DNA of 64,000 nt from Oleiphilus messinensis (GTDB lineage: Bacteria > Pseudomonadota > Gammaproteobacteria > Pseudomonadales > Oleiphilaceae), in NCBI RefSeq assembly GCF_002162375.1, contig NZ_CP021425.1:2353501-2417500 (forward strand), given 5' to 3'. Positions 18,405 to 28,681 of this stretch are shown piece after piece. A program made the translations under genes and the position numbers. The notes below the pieces were generated by a model. The model was not told where the DNA came from. It ran no database searches and saw nothing but the letters and a program-made list of their open reading frames with translations. Each line of letters begins with the position of its first letter. Positions within the stretch are counted from its first letter, which is position 1.

Positions 18405-20561
18405 ATGAAGGCGTTTTCAAAACGAATTTTCAGAATCTTGTGCTTGTGTCTATTTGCAGCACTGGTCGCTGTCATGTTGGCGAAATTCGATTGGAGTGGC
18501 CGTACGACGGCTTCCCTGGCGGGCCAGGAATTGCAGGGTGCGGGGGTATTTATCGGTAGTGACTTTCCTGCAATTACGCGATCCTATCCACGGATATTGT
18601 CCCGTGGAAATCCAGGGTTTTCGAATATCGGGAATGCAGATCCCGTCTTGATCGAGAATATGCAGTCTCTGTTGTGTGCCGGACAAAAACAAAACTCGAT
18701 TGGACATCCCTTGAAGAACCGCGTGGTTTGCAGTGTAGTGTTTCCGGGAGAAAGCGCGGAAGAACATTGGAATCAATATGTGTCAGAGCTTCAGAACACG
18801 GAAACTATACCTTGCACCGCAAGTAATAATCTCAGTAACACCTGGCAAATTGCGTTACTGTTGGATCAGGTTGCGGCCCATGTTTCCCCTGGGCAGCTAA
18901 AGCCGGTATTTGATAAGTTGGCGGCATCGCTCGAGCAATGTCTTGGGGTCCTGGACGGCCGCAGTGCTTCGCTCTGGCATGGCCGGTTCTCCCTGGGACT
19001 TGAAGCGTTCATCACGGCATTGGTTTTACCTGTTGGCGAGCAGACCCAGAAGCTGAAAACACGAGCCTACAAACATTTTCTCAACAGTATTGAAGCGATC
19101 CGTCTGACCGAGGGTTGGCCAAGTGGTTATAATTATTGGATAAATAGCCGGGCATTGACGTTTCTAATCGCCGTAGATGGTTTTCTGAATAGTGTTTCAG
19201 GTATGGAGGGCTTGAAGCGAGAACTGGTTAGGATCGTGCGCAGAGTCGGTTTGTGGCATATCTACATGACGCGTCCGGACAACCGTATCGCCGCGATTGC
19301 GGATGATGGACCACGAGTGGATCTAAAACATCAAACACGCTTGGTTATGGAATACATCGCGAAGCTTACGGGGGAGTCATTGTATGCCGATTATGCTGAG
19401 AAAATTGTGGCGTTGCATGGCGTGCAAGCAGACTATGCTGACTTTTATTGGTTGCTGCCGTTTACCTCGTACAATTTTAACTCGTACAACGATACCCGGT
19501 TCGGTGAGCGCACGCTACGGTCTGCTGCAGGTGGACTTGAGTTGCAGCCTCTGAGCGACGTGTTTGGGTCTGGAGCGTATAATCAAGTGGTTATTCGCAG
19601 TGGTTGGAATCATGATGCCACTTTCCTGCAGTTTCGTGCAGGAAGTTTGTTCAGTCATCATCAGCACTACGATGCAGGGCATTTTTCGTTGTTCAAGCGG
19701 ATGCCCGTCTTTGTCGATAGCAGTATCTATTTTGGTATGCAAACGGATAATCGTCTTTATTATTCGGTGCGTACCGTGGCCAAGAATGGTCTGTTAATTC
19801 ATCGCAGTGGTGAAGATGTTCGCCCGAGCAGGGCTTTCGAAGAGAGTGTCGCTGCAGGTGGGCAACGTCTGGTTTTTCCCACGGGGAGTGCCATTACGTC
19901 AGTGGCACACTGGCGTGAGAATCAGGAAACCGGTTGGCATTTAAAAGCAGGTCATCTTATCTCTAAAAGCGACCAGGCGGGCGTCCAGCGATATCAGCTT
20001 GATCTCACCGCAGCCTATGACAGCATAATGTTTGATTCTCAAGGCTCGGGTGGTAAGGTGCGTAAGGTCTTGCGGGATATCTCTTATCTGAAGGGGCAGG
20101 ATATCGTGATTATCCGTGATCGGGTATGGCCTGTTGAGTCAGAATATCGGGTTACCGCAGTATTTCACACGTTGGCAAAGCCCATGTCAGAAATAGTTGC
20201 TCCACATGGGCTAACTATGAAGATCCGTGGGGATGGAGGCGTGTTAGCCCGCGTTGATTACTGGTCCAATGTTGCGCTCAGTCTTGATCTGATTGGCGGC
20301 GAAAAGGGACGTTACTGGGTTGTTGATGATAATACAATGGAAGGTAAAAATTACGACGGTGGGTCGAAGCAGAAGTCCTGGTTTGACAACCCTGAATGGC
20401 GTACGGAGCTATCCGGTTACCCGGCGGCGTCTGGATCGTTTGAATTGTTGACGGTTGTGCAGCTTCATGCTCCTGAAATAGCAAGCCGCCCGGATTTCCG
20501 GGTAAAACCAGAGGGCCCTGAAATCCAGGTTGGCGACTATTCGTTCCGGTTTGAGCAATAA
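18405..20561 (+). CDS. Heparinase II/III-family protein
   Basis: A 718-residue exported protein with an N-terminal anchor or signal (RIFRILCLCLFAALVAVML). It has the heparinase II/III toroid and the conserved SLFSHHQHYDAGHFSLFKR, with histidines typical of the C-terminal beta-sheet domain. It probably acts on the uronic-acid-containing polysaccharide. I chose ATG 18405 because the signal-like segment starts there; the frame is open back to ATG 18324. It is divergent from the deacetylase and a relative of the protein at 6133-8349. Confidence 0.82.
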   Translation: MKAFSKRIFRILCLCLFAALVAVMLAKFDWSGRTTASLAGQELQGAGVFIGSDFPAITRSYPRILSRGNPGFSNIGNADPVLIENMQSLLCAGQKQNSIGHPLKNRVVCSVVFPGESAEEHWNQYVSELQNTETIPCTASNNLSNTWQIALLLDQVAAHVSPGQLKPVFDKLAASLEQCLGVLDGRSASLWHGRFSLGLEAFITALVLPVGEQTQKLKTRAYKHFLNSIEAIRLTEGWPSGYNYWINSRALTFLIAVDGFLNSVSGMEGLKRELVRIVRRVGLWHIYMTRPDNRIAAIADDGPRVDLKHQTRLVMEYIAKLTGESLYADYAEKIVALHGVQADYADFYWLLPFTSYNFNSYNDTRFGERTLRSAAGGLELQPLSDVFGSGAYNQVVIRSGWNHDATFLQFRAGSLFSHHQHYDAGHFSLFKRMPVFVDSSIYFGMQTDNRLYYSVRTVAKNGLLIHRSGEDVRPSRAFEESVAAGGQRLVFPTGSAITSVAHWRENQETGWHLKAGHLISKSDQAGVQRYQLDLTAAYDSIMFDSQGSGGKVRKVLRDISYLKGQDIVIIRDRVWPVESEYRVTAVFHTLAKPMSEIVAPHGLTMKIRGDGGVLARVDYWSNVALSLDLIGGEKGRYWVVDDNTMEGKNYDGGSKQKSWFDNPEWRTELSGYPAASGSFELLTVVQLHAPEIASRPDFRVKPEGPEIQVGDYSFRFEQ

Positions 20562-20564
20562 CTG

Positions 20565-20596
20565 CCCACTTATATCGGAGCAGTCCGATTAGTGGG
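20565..20596. terminator. Hairpin between convergent genes
   Basis: CCCACT (20565-20570) pairs with AGTGGG (20591-20596), and inside this ATCGGA pairs with TCCGAT around the loop GCAG. It sits between the stop codons of convergent genes and overlaps the end of the asparagine-synthase-like gene. There is no T run, so it may act in both directions as a transcript end or stabiliser. Confidence 0.5.
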
Positions 20597-22394
20597 ATGC
20601 CAGCCACATGTTTAACATCATTAATATCCAGATCAACTCACCAAAATAGCCTGGATGGTCGGAACTGTGCATTTTAATGGCGTGCTCAAGGAATGGTTCC
20701 TTGAAAAATCCGGTGTCTTTAAGCGCCCTTACATTCGCGTAAGCCATGTCTCGCAACTCCGGTGTTTCTTTCAGCCACACACCGAAAGGGAGCCCGAATC
20801 CTTTTTTGCTTTTGTCGAGGGTTTTGTCGGAGAGAAAGCCCCGTGTAGCTTCTTTGTAGAATCGTCTGAGGTCATTGCCCGGCAGCAGAGTTTCGCTGGC
20901 GATCTGGGTTGAAAGTTCAAGCAATTCGTCATCCAGCATCGGATAGCGCACATCTACGCCGGCCAGATTGCACATGTTTGTTACTTTAACCAAATCGTTG
21001 TCAGCCAGTGTGAATTTCCAGTCCAGATAAAGCATGCGATTTTGTGAGTCACCGTTACCGGGTTCGTTATAGCGCTGTTCCAGGAGTGTCAAAGGACGTT
21101 TACGGTCAACCTGGTTCAGTAGTGATTCGGTGAACACAGTAGAAGGATCAAACTGGTGCAGGAAATTATAGGTTTGTAATCTCCCTGGCAGTTTGATTCG
21201 AGCTTGTTTTACGTAGCTGGCTGCCTTACTCAGAATCGGAATATTCACGTTCTCCGGGAGCAAGCTGAGTGGTGCTTCAAGGAAAATTCGGCGAATCGGG
21301 GAGGGAATTTTGTAATAAAGTTCGAATACTTTCTGTTTTGCGTAGCGTTCATTGCCTGCAAAGAGTTCATCGCCTCCGTCACCCGCCAGCAATGTCGTTA
21401 TGCCTTTTTGTTTGGCAAACTCGGCACAGTAGAGTGCAGGGAGCGCAGAGCTGTTACCAAACGGTTCATCATAGTAAGCCGATATTCGGGTTAGGGCGCT
21501 TTTGATATCCTCAGGGGTGACGTAATATACACTATGATCCGTGTCGAAAAGATCCGCAGTGATTTTTGCGAATGCTGACTCGTCATAACCTTCCGCTTCA
21601 AAACCAATCGTAAAGGTTTTTGCTTTTTGTGGTGCTGCAGATTTGGCAAAGAATCCTGATACCGTTGAGCTGTCCAGTCCGCCGCTCAGAAATGCCCCTG
21701 TCTCTTCTATTTCGCAGCCAGCAAGGCTTCGCTCAACACTGTGCTGCAGGGCGGTGAATAATTTCTTTTGTTGCTCAGGCGCTTGCTCTGTGCTGACTTT
21801 AAACTCGGGAACATAGTAGGTGTTGCGGGTTATCGTACTGTTTTTAAATTGCAATGCTTCACTGGATTGTAACTTTTTGACCTGCTGATAAATCGTGTCC
21901 GGCGCAGGAATGCAATGGAAGTAGATGTATTGATAGATTCCCTGAGGATCTATTTTTTTGAGTTGTGGTGCTTCGGTGACCAGTTGTTTCAACTTGCTGG
22001 AGAAAATAAGGCCGTCTTCATATTCGGCATAGTAAACCGGGTGGGTGCCAATTTTGTCTGTTGCCAGGATCAATTGTTCCGATTTTTTGCTGAAATATAC
22101 CAGGCAAAAATGACCTGATAAGCCTTGTATACCTTTTAGAATATTTGCATCAGTTCCGGTTAAATAGGCGAGCAGTCTGTCAGAGTTCGTAGCAGCAGTC
22201 GGTGTATCAGGTTGGTCTTGGTCTGCCTTGAGTGTCGCACCAGTTGTAACCAAGAGTATGCCGTCTTCATTTTCGCTCATTTCCATATTGCCACTGAACT
22301 GCAGGCTAAAACGCCGGTTTCCCGAGACCGGTATGGAGAATCTGTCTTCTGATTCCGGAGAAAAACTGCCCAAAGAGCCAATGAAGTGATGCAT
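20589..22394 (-). CDS. Asparagine-synthase-like amidotransferase
   Basis: A protein of about 601 residues with an N-terminal glutaminase-like domain and a C-terminal asparagine synthase domain. The ATP-pyrophosphatase loop AFLSGGLDSSTVSGF and LLAGDGGDELFAGN are clear. Exosortase loci often carry such a gene. The best-aligned start is ATG 22394 (MHHFIG), which places His where the catalytic N-terminal Cys of Ntn glutaminases normally lies. The enzyme may therefore use free ammonia or another amine. ATG 22412 and ATG 22427 are possible earlier starts. It may amidate a sugar acid or amino acid in the polysaccharide. Confidence 0.82.
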   Translation of the reverse strand: MHHFIGSLGSFSPESEDRFSIPVSGNRRFSLQFSGNMEMSENEDGILLVTTGATLKADQDQPDTPTAATNSDRLLAYLTGTDANILKGIQGLSGHFCLVYFSKKSEQLILATDKIGTHPVYYAEYEDGLIFSSKLKQLVTEAPQLKKIDPQGIYQYIYFHCIPAPDTIYQQVKKLQSSEALQFKNSTITRNTYYVPEFKVSTEQAPEQQKKLFTALQHSVERSLAGCEIEETGAFLSGGLDSSTVSGFFAKSAAPQKAKTFTIGFEAEGYDESAFAKITADLFDTDHSVYYVTPEDIKSALTRISAYYDEPFGNSSALPALYCAEFAKQKGITTLLAGDGGDELFAGNERYAKQKVFELYYKIPSPIRRIFLEAPLSLLPENVNIPILSKAASYVKQARIKLPGRLQTYNFLHQFDPSTVFTESLLNQVDRKRPLTLLEQRYNEPGNGDSQNRMLYLDWKFTLADNDLVKVTNMCNLAGVDVRYPMLDDELLELSTQIASETLLPGNDLRRFYKEATRGFLSDKTLDKSKKGFGLPFGVWLKETPELRDMAYANVRALKDTGFFKEPFLEHAIKMHSSDHPGYFGELIWILMMLNMWLASH

Positions 22395-22629
22395 AATACG
22401 AATCCGTGTCATTAAGAGTGATGGCATTGTCTAAAATTAGGTGTGTTTTGACAAGGTATGGACTCGCTTGTATTCAGTTAGACTTGGTAAATATCGGAAT
22501 TAGGTTATGATTTTAATCAGCACTATTTCAATTTAACGGAATTGAAATAATAATCTGCTTACCTTGCATTGGCTTTCAAAATCGCAAAAGGTTTTAAGGT
22601 CGAAACTCTATTTATAAAAGGACGAAGTT

Positions 22630-23976
22630 GTGAGAGTTACAGTTTTTGGCATCGGTTACGTAGGATTAGTCCAGGCAGCGGTTTTGGCACAGGTTGGTCA
22701 TACCGTTGTATGCGTTGATGTTGACGAGAAAAAAGTGGACGACCTGAAATCCGGCATTATTCCAATATACGAGCCGGGGCTTACAGCATTGGTGCAAGAG
22801 AACTACGAACAAGGACGTCTGGAGTTTACGACCGATGCCAAGCGCGGGATCGAGCATGGTGAATTGCAGTTTATCGCGGTGGGTACGCCTCCGGATGAAA
22901 ATGGGTCGGCGGACTTGCAGTATGTATTAAGTGTAGCGACAACAATAGCGACACATATGGACAGTTATAAAGTGATCGTTAACAAGTCCACTGTGCCGGT
23001 GGGGACTGCAGATAAAGTAAAGGCCACCGTAACCGCTGTTTTGGCTGAAAGGGGACTACAGGCAAAATTTGATGTGGTGTCCAATCCAGAATTCCTGAAA
23101 GAGGGGGCGGCAGTCGCGGATTGCTCGAAACCGGATCGCATCGTTGTCGGAACAGACAACACCGAGGTTCAGGAGTTGTTCCGGGAGTTATATGCTCCTT
23201 TCAATCGAAACCATGATAAGTTGATTTTCATGGATGTCCGCTCATCCGAATTAACTAAATATGCCGCGAATTGCATGTTGGCAACGAAAATATCGTTTAT
23301 GAATGAAATGGCCAATCTGGCTGAACGGTTAGGGGCTGATATTGAAAATGTGCGTAAGGGGATCGGTTCTGACCCCCGTATTGGTTATCACTTTATTTAT
23401 CCCGGCGCGGGGTACGGCGGTTCTTGTTTTCCCAAAGATGTACAGGCTTTGATTCGGACATCCCAGGAAATAGGTTATCAACCCGAAATTCTCGAGGCGG
23501 TCGAAAATGTCAATATGCGCCAGAAAAACAAACTGTTCGAGAATATCGTCAAACATTTCGGAAATGATTTGAGTGGCAAGCAGTTTGCTGTTTGGGGGTT
23601 GTCCTTCAAGCCGAATACTGACGATATGCGCGAGGCATCCAGCCGTGTTCTCATGCAGAGCCTCTGGGCCGCAGGCGCAAAGGTTAAAGCGTATGACCCC
23701 GAGGCAATGAATGAGTGTCAGCGAATATTCGGTGACCGGGATGACTTGATGTTGATGGGAACCAAGGAGGCGTGTTTGAAAGGCAGTGATGCTCTGGTGA
23801 TCTGTACCGAGTGGAACCAGTTCCGTGCACCTGATTTTGATGTGTTGTCCGAGAGTTTGAATCATCCAGTCATCGTTGATGGTCGTAATCTGTTCGCGCC
23901 GGAAATCATGAATCGCCGGGGGTTTACATACTATGCGATTGGCCGCGGTGATAGTGTTGAGAAGTGTTCGACCTAA
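22630..23976 (+). CDS. ugd: UDP-glucose 6-dehydrogenase
   Basis: A 448-residue nucleotide-sugar dehydrogenase that oxidises UDP-glucose to UDP-glucuronate using [23 protein letters not shown] is the NAD-binding GxGxxG fold, and [12 protein letters not shown] carries the catalytic cysteine. The C-terminal domain has [15 protein letters not shown]. The GTG start has AAAAGGACGAAG upstream. It supplies uronic acid for an acidic exopolysaccharide, which agrees with the heparinase-like enzymes nearby. A GDP-mannose dehydrogenase is less likely but not fully excluded. Confidence 0.9.
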   Translation: MRVTVFGIGYVGLVQAAVLAQVGHTVVCVDVDEKKVDDLKSGIIPIYEPGLTALVQENYEQGRLEFTTDAKRGIEHGELQFIAVGTPPDENGSADLQYVLSVATTIATHMDSYKVIVNKSTVPVGTADKVKATVTAVLAERGLQAKFDVVSNPEFLKEGAAVADCSKPDRIVVGTDNTEVQELFRELYAPFNRNHDKLIFMDVRSSELTKYAANCMLATKISFMNEMANLAERLGADIENVRKGIGSDPRIGYHFIYPGAGYGGSCFPKDVQALIRTSQEIGYQPEILEAVENVNMRQKNKLFENIVKHFGNDLSGKQFAVWGLSFKPNTDDMREASSRVLMQSLWAAGAKVKAYDPEAMNECQRIFGDRDDLMLMGTKEACLKGSDALVICTEWNQFRAPDFDVLSESLNHPVIVDGRNLFAPEIMNRRGFTYYAIGRGDSVEKCST

Positions 23977-24083
23977 CAGATTGAATGTAAGGTCAACTCT
24001 GGCTACCATAGTCCGTTTGGGATTGTTTCTGGTTATTCAAGGGTGTGATACCTTTGAGTAACACCCTCACTGGATGACTATAT

Positions 24084-25151
24084 ATGAAATTTATTGTTAC
24101 GGGTGGTGCTGGTTTTATCGGTTCCGCAGTGATTCGCCATTTGATTCGGAATACAGAGCATCAAGTGGTGAATGTTGATAAACTGACTTATGCGGGCAAT
24201 CTGGATAACCTCGCTTCGATTGCTGACTCGGAGCGATATACATTCGAACAAGTCGATATCTGTGATTACGCAGCCTGTGAAACTGTGATAAACCAGCATG
24301 CTCCAGATGTCATTATGCATCTCGCTGCAGAGTCCCATGTTGATCGTTCCATCGATGGCCCATCTGACTTCATTCAGACTAACATTGTCGGCACTTGCAA
24401 TTTACTTGAAGTGGCACGAACTTTTTATGGCGCTTTGACGGAAGAGAAGCGTAAATTATTCAGGTTTCATCATATTTCGACAGACGAAGTGTATGGATCC
24501 CTTGGCGATGCCGGGTTGTTTACAGAATCCACACCCTATGATCCCAGTTCTCCTTATTCGGCCAGCAAGGCCTCTTCTGATCATTTGGTCAGAGCCTGGA
24601 ACCGAACGTTTGGATTACCGGTTCTGGTAACGAATTGTTCGAATAATTATGGCCCTTACCATTTTCCTGAGAAACTGATTCCGTTAATGATATTAAATGC
24701 CCTCGAGGGCAAGGCGCTACCGGTCTATGGTCAGGGGAATCAAGTGCGCGACTGGCTTTATGTTGATGATCACGCCAAAGCGCTGGTTTTGGTCGCATTA
24801 ACCGGTGAAGTCGGACAGACCTATAATATTGGTGGGCACAATGAAAAGACAAATCTGGATGTGGTTCAAACCATTTGCAAATTGTTAGAGGAATTGCGCC
24901 CCGATAAGCCCGAAGGCGTAGCTTTTTATCGCGATCTGATTGTTCATGTTGAGGATAGGCCCGGTCATGATCTCCGTTATGCGATTGACGCGAGTAAAAT
25001 TCAGCAGGAACTAGGATGGAGTCCCGAGGAAAGCTTTGAAACCGGTATTCGGAAGACGGTGCAGTGGTACTTGGATAACAAGGAATGGTGGTCCAGGGTT
25101 TTGAGCGGGACATACCAGATGGGTCGCATGGGATTGGGTGTCAGTGAATAA
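24084..25151 (+). CDS. rfbB: dTDP-glucose 4,6-dehydratase
   Basis: A 355-residue extended SDR enzyme. [19 protein letters not shown] is the NAD site, [12 protein letters not shown] holds the catalytic Thr-Asp-Glu, and [16 protein letters not shown] the YxxxK pair. It makes dTDP-4-keto-6-deoxyglucose, the second step of dTDP-rhamnose synthesis. It is followed by rfbA and rfbC on the same strand. Confidence 0.95.
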   Translation: MKFIVTGGAGFIGSAVIRHLIRNTEHQVVNVDKLTYAGNLDNLASIADSERYTFEQVDICDYAACETVINQHAPDVIMHLAAESHVDRSIDGPSDFIQTNIVGTCNLLEVARTFYGALTEEKRKLFRFHHISTDEVYGSLGDAGLFTESTPYDPSSPYSASKASSDHLVRAWNRTFGLPVLVTNCSNNYGPYHFPEKLIPLMILNALEGKALPVYGQGNQVRDWLYVDDHAKALVLVALTGEVGQTYNIGGHNEKTNLDVVQTICKLLEELRPDKPEGVAFYRDLIVHVEDRPGHDLRYAIDASKIQQELGWSPEESFETGIRKTVQWYLDNKEWWSRVLSGTYQMGRMGLGVSE

Positions 25152-25184
25152 TATTGAGTTTTACAGGATAGGGGGGCAATAATA

Positions 25185-26060
25185 ATGAAAGGGATTGTTT
25201 TGGCTGGAGGCTCAGGCACGCGCCTGTACCCCATCACGCGAGGGGTTTCGAAGCAGCTGCTGCCGATTTATGACAAGCCGATGATTTATTATCCGCTTTC
25301 AACGCTGATGCTCGCGGGAATTCGGGAAATTTTGATCATTTCAACCCCCATTGATTTACCTTATTTTCAGAAAATGTTGGGTAATGGCGAGCAATTTGGT
25401 GTTCGGTTTGAGTATGCGGAACAGCCATCTCCCGACGGTATCGCCCAAGCTTTTCTGATTGGTGAAGAGTTTATCGGGTCAGATAGTGTTTGCCTGGTGT
25501 TAGGTGACAATATTTACTACGGTGAACGATTTACAGAAAAACTCAAAAGTGCTGCCCGGCGGGAAAGTGGTGCTACGGTATTTGGTTACTGGGTTTCTGA
25601 TCCGGAGCGTTTCGGAGTGGTCGAGTTTGATCACCGTGGCAATGCAATTTCCATTGCTGAAAAGCCCGAGAACCCGAGGTCCAACTATGCAGTGACGGGA
25701 CTGTATTTCTACGATAATAAAATTGTTGATGTGGCCAAACAGATCAAGCCGTCTGCCCGTGGTGAGTTGGAAATAACGGATGTTAACAACCATTATCTGG
25801 CATCCGGGGCGCTAAAAGTCGAAAAGCTCGGGAGAGGATTTGCCTGGCTGGATACTGGAACCCATGACAGCTTGCTTGAAGCTGCTCATTTCGTTAAAAC
25901 CATCGAATCCCGTCAGGGGTTAAAAGTGGCTTGCCTTGAGGAAATTGCACTCAGTAATGGGTGGTTAACTCACGAACAGGTTGCAGATATAGGGCAAAGC
26001 CTGAGCAAAACTCAGTACGGCCAGTATCTTTTGCGGTTATCGAAGCTTTCTGGTTTCTGA
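25185..26060 (+). CDS. rfbA: Glucose-1-phosphate thymidylyltransferase
   Basis: A 291-residue nucleotidyltransferase. [19 protein letters not shown] is the nucleotide-binding signature, and [11 protein letters not shown] and [14 protein letters not shown] are standard RmlA motifs. It makes dTDP-glucose from dTTP and glucose-1-phosphate. ATG 25185 has a GGGGGG run upstream. It is 33 bp downstream of rfbB. Confidence 0.95.
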   Translation: MKGIVLAGGSGTRLYPITRGVSKQLLPIYDKPMIYYPLSTLMLAGIREILIISTPIDLPYFQKMLGNGEQFGVRFEYAEQPSPDGIAQAFLIGEEFIGSDSVCLVLGDNIYYGERFTEKLKSAARRESGATVFGYWVSDPERFGVVEFDHRGNAISIAEKPENPRSNYAVTGLYFYDNKIVDVAKQIKPSARGELEITDVNNHYLASGALKVEKLGRGFAWLDTGTHDSLLEAAHFVKTIESRQGLKVACLEEIALSNGWLTHEQVADIGQSLSKTQYGQYLLRLSKLSGF

Positions 26061-26103
26061 TCTGGCTTCGATATCAACTTACCACTTTTTATAAAGGTTT
26101 CGA

Positions 26104-26646
26104 ATGAACGTAATTGAAACAGCTCTGCCCGGGGTTCTAATCATTGAACCCAATGTTTTCGGAGATTCCCGGGGATTCTTCCTGGAGTCCTATCAAGCAA
26201 CACGGTATCAGAAACTCGGGATTGATTTGCCTTTTGTACAAGACAACCATTCAAGGTCGGCTCGTGGAGTCTTGCGCGGATTACACTTTCAGGTCACTAA
26301 ACCACAAGGAAAATTAGTTCGGGTTGTCAGTGGCGAAATATTGGATGTGGTAGTGGACTTTCAGCCGGGTTCTGAAACATTTGGTCGTTATGAGGCCGTT
26401 GTTTTAAGCGCTGAAAACCATCGGCAGTTGTATGTACCACCCGGCTATGCCCACGGTTTTGCTGTGATCAGTGAGAGCGCAGATTTTCTGTATAAGTGCA
26501 CAGACTATTACGACCCATCGGATGAGGCTGGTATTATCTGGAATGATCCGTTGGTGAATGTCGCTTGGCCTTTCTCGGAGCCATTATTGTCCGAGAAGGA
26601 TCGGCACTGGCCAACGCTGGAACAGTATGTTGAGTCGCTGTCCTAG
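26104..26646 (+). CDS. rfbC: dTDP-4-dehydrorhamnose 3,5-epimerase
   Basis: A 180-residue cupin enzyme with DNHSRSARGVLRGLHFQ (the catalytic His region) and YVPPGYAHGFAV, both typical of RmlC. It epimerises dTDP-4-keto-6-deoxyglucose at C3 and C5. The next expected step, RmlD (dTDP-4-dehydrorhamnose reductase), is not found in the window; the gene that follows is a convergent nucleotidyltransferase. Confidence 0.95.
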   Translation: MNVIETALPGVLIIEPNVFGDSRGFFLESYQATRYQKLGIDLPFVQDNHSRSARGVLRGLHFQVTKPQGKLVRVVSGEILDVVVDFQPGSETFGRYEAVVLSAENHRQLYVPPGYAHGFAVISESADFLYKCTDYYDPSDEAGIIWNDPLVNVAWPFSEPLLSEKDRHWPTLEQYVESLS

Positions 26647-26666
26647 GGAAGTTCAGGCTCATGGGC

Positions 26667-27779
26667 CTAATTCAAGTCAGGTAATTTTTTCTCTTCCTGT
26701 TTTCTCAAGCTTTTGATTGTTTTTTTGAGTAAGTGGGGTAAGAGGACTTTGCCTGGCATTTTGATCAGGTGTCCGCGCCAGTAAAGTAGTTGGCGTGCGA
26801 GAGCATCCCCGCTGCTCGCGCAGTGAGAATGTGCAGGTTTGAGCACGTGCAGAAAAAGCCAATCCATAATCAAGAGCCCATAGCCTGCCGGAATTCTCAT
26901 TGCGGATTTGTTTTCCTGACGGAGTAATTTGAAACAAGCTTTGGGAACTGGCAGGTAGAGTATTGCTTTACAATATCTCAGCGCATAAAAAAGCGGTTGT
27001 CCGAGATTTAATGCACAAGCTCGAGTGGCGAGCTCTTGCCATCCATTCTCCTGGTCTACGACATGGCTTTGTAAGAGCTGCTGGATGTCTACCAGGTCTC
27101 TAAGACCATTATCAAATTCACCTTCCCAAAACAGGTGTGTCGCGCTGTGGATAATCATGTCATGAGGGTGCAGTGTACCGCATTTTTCAGTTTGTAACGC
27201 ATGTTCAAAAAGAGGTTCTACCGGCGGATTCAGGTGGCGTAGAACCGGGAAAATATTGTGGTGCAGATCAATGACGGTTCCACTTTTGTAATGAATCAAA
27301 GGCGGGATTTCATGGGACCATTCCCGGTAGTACTTTTCATCATAATCATCAACTTCCTTGCTGATCCAGCCATTCGCGAACAGGGCGGCTTCCATTGCTT
27401 TCAAGTTCTTTTTTTCGACCAACAAGTCAATATCGCTTAGTGTCCTTCCTTCGCCTGCATTCTGGTCGCTGTAAAAGTATGCGGCACCTTTGAGGACGAG
27501 TATTGGAACATCGATCTTCTGACTGATGTTAAAGACTTTCGAAAGCTCCCATACCGATTGGTTTTTCTGCAGTTGGTGTTGTTTAAATTCTGATTCAAGG
27601 TGGTTGAGCGCATATTGGGGTATAAACTTTTCAAGCTTGTTTTGTTTTAGTATCCAAAACAGCTTTCCCAACAAGTTTGCAGTCCGGCTTTCATTAATGA
27701 GCTGGGACCAAGCAATTCCGTTCAACTCTGTTACACCAGCGGGGTTGCGTAGAATTTGAATGAGAAGTGATGTGGTCAT
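26667..27779 (-). CDS. Nucleotidyltransferase-family protein of the HPr-rel-A cassette
   Basis: A 370-residue protein of the NTP_transf_5-like type. GEGRTLSDIDLLVEKKNL near residue 130 is the nucleotidyltransferase metal motif. It is the last gene of a four-gene minus-strand operon; the start ATG 27777-27779 lies one base after the HprK-like stop (TAATATG), implying translational coupling. An upstream in-frame ATG at 27815 would overlap the kinase gene and is less likely. The substrate is not known; this gene type recurs next to HprK-related kinases of exosortase bacteria. Confidence 0.75.
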   Translation of the reverse strand: MTTSLLIQILRNPAGVTELNGIAWSQLINESRTANLLGKLFWILKQNKLEKFIPQYALNHLESEFKQHQLQKNQSVWELSKVFNISQKIDVPILVLKGAAYFYSDQNAGEGRTLSDIDLLVEKKNLKAMEAALFANGWISKEVDDYDEKYYREWSHEIPPLIHYKSGTVIDLHHNIFPVLRHLNPPVEPLFEHALQTEKCGTLHPHDMIIHSATHLFWEGEFDNGLRDLVDIQQLLQSHVVDQENGWQELATRACALNLGQPLFYALRYCKAILYLPVPKACFKLLRQENKSAMRIPAGYGLLIMDWLFLHVLKPAHSHCASSGDALARQLLYWRGHLIKMPGKVLLPHLLKKTIKSLRKQEEKKLPDLN

Positions 27780-27780
27780 A

Positions 27781-28650
27781 TTAGCTTGCCAACTTGTCAA
27801 AAAAACGAAAAGCATCTGAGAAATTACTGTATTTCATGGTCAGGCATTCTGCAGAATCGACCAGTTGAGTTGCGCATTGAAATCCGGCGTTACCCAATAC
27901 CAGGTAATTAAAACTGTTCGCGATTAAATCCATAAACGCGTCTGTTTTTGAGAGTGTTTTACTTTGCAAATGGCTGTCTCGTTCAAATTTCGGAAACAGG
28001 ATGTGAGTCACCGGTCGTTTCGTTAGAACGTTTTGAACGCTGTAACCTGTCGGTTTCAGGAGTGCTACAGTGCCTTTTGCGGTATCGTGAAATTTACTGC
28101 TCATCACGCTGTTGCTAAATGTGTTGGTAATCAGGTCAATCGAATTATTCTTCAGGTTTATTGGTCTTGAAAGACCATGTACCTGGTTATGCTTCAAATC
28201 GATCATCACAAGTTCGTCAGAATATAATTGCCAGCCGTTTAGCATGAGTGCAGCGGTGAGAGTGCTTTTTCCTGAACCCGGAGGAGCGGGTAGCAGTACG
28301 AATGTGTCGTTTTTGGCGAGGCCTGCAGCATGGAACAGAAGATATTGGTGTGCATGATTTGCAATACACCAATTCAGTCCCCATTCAAACATTGGCACGG
28401 CTTGTGAGCGCGGGAGAGGAACAAATGGGGCGTGTTCATTAAAGTAAAACTGGATCTGAGGGCGGATGAATCGGCGGAGTTGGGTTGGTGGCGAAATTCT
28501 GATATGGAAATCGTGAAAATCCTGTTGCAAGTCAGTCCGCGGGAATTCGCTGTATAATGTCTTTACCCACCTTAAGACTTCATCTGAGTGAGTTTCCAAG
28601 TGGACTTTAAAATAGCCAATGTTGATACCGAGGGTTTCTGCAGGTTGCAT
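27781..28650 (-). CDS. HprK-related kinase A
   Basis: A 289-residue protein with a Walker A loop PPGSGKST at residues 123-130 and a following QLYSDELVMIDL strand, as in HPr kinase/phosphorylase. The N-terminal 100 residues are unlike HprK regulators. Proteins of this type sit beside a PqqD-like chaperone and a nucleotidyltransferase, and they are thought to modify a peptide or protein rather than HPr. No HPr-like gene is seen in the window. It lies 31 bp downstream of the PqqD-like gene. Confidence 0.85.
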   Translation of the reverse strand: MQPAETLGINIGYFKVHLETHSDEVLRWVKTLYSEFPRTDLQQDFHDFHIRISPPTQLRRFIRPQIQFYFNEHAPFVPLPRSQAVPMFEWGLNWCIANHAHQYLLFHAAGLAKNDTFVLLPAPPGSGKSTLTAALMLNGWQLYSDELVMIDLKHNQVHGLSRPINLKNNSIDLITNTFSNSVMSSKFHDTAKGTVALLKPTGYSVQNVLTKRPVTHILFPKFERDSHLQSKTLSKTDAFMDLIANSFNYLVLGNAGFQCATQLVDSAECLTMKYSNFSDAFRFFDKLAS

Positions 28651-28681
28651 TCGTAATGTAGGGGATTGGAGTTAGGGTTAT

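Noticed and set aside
22560-22600. Sigma-54 promoter for ugd (TTGGCTTTCAAAATCGCA)
   Set aside because: GG and GC are 11 bases apart and the -24 half deviates from TGGCAC.
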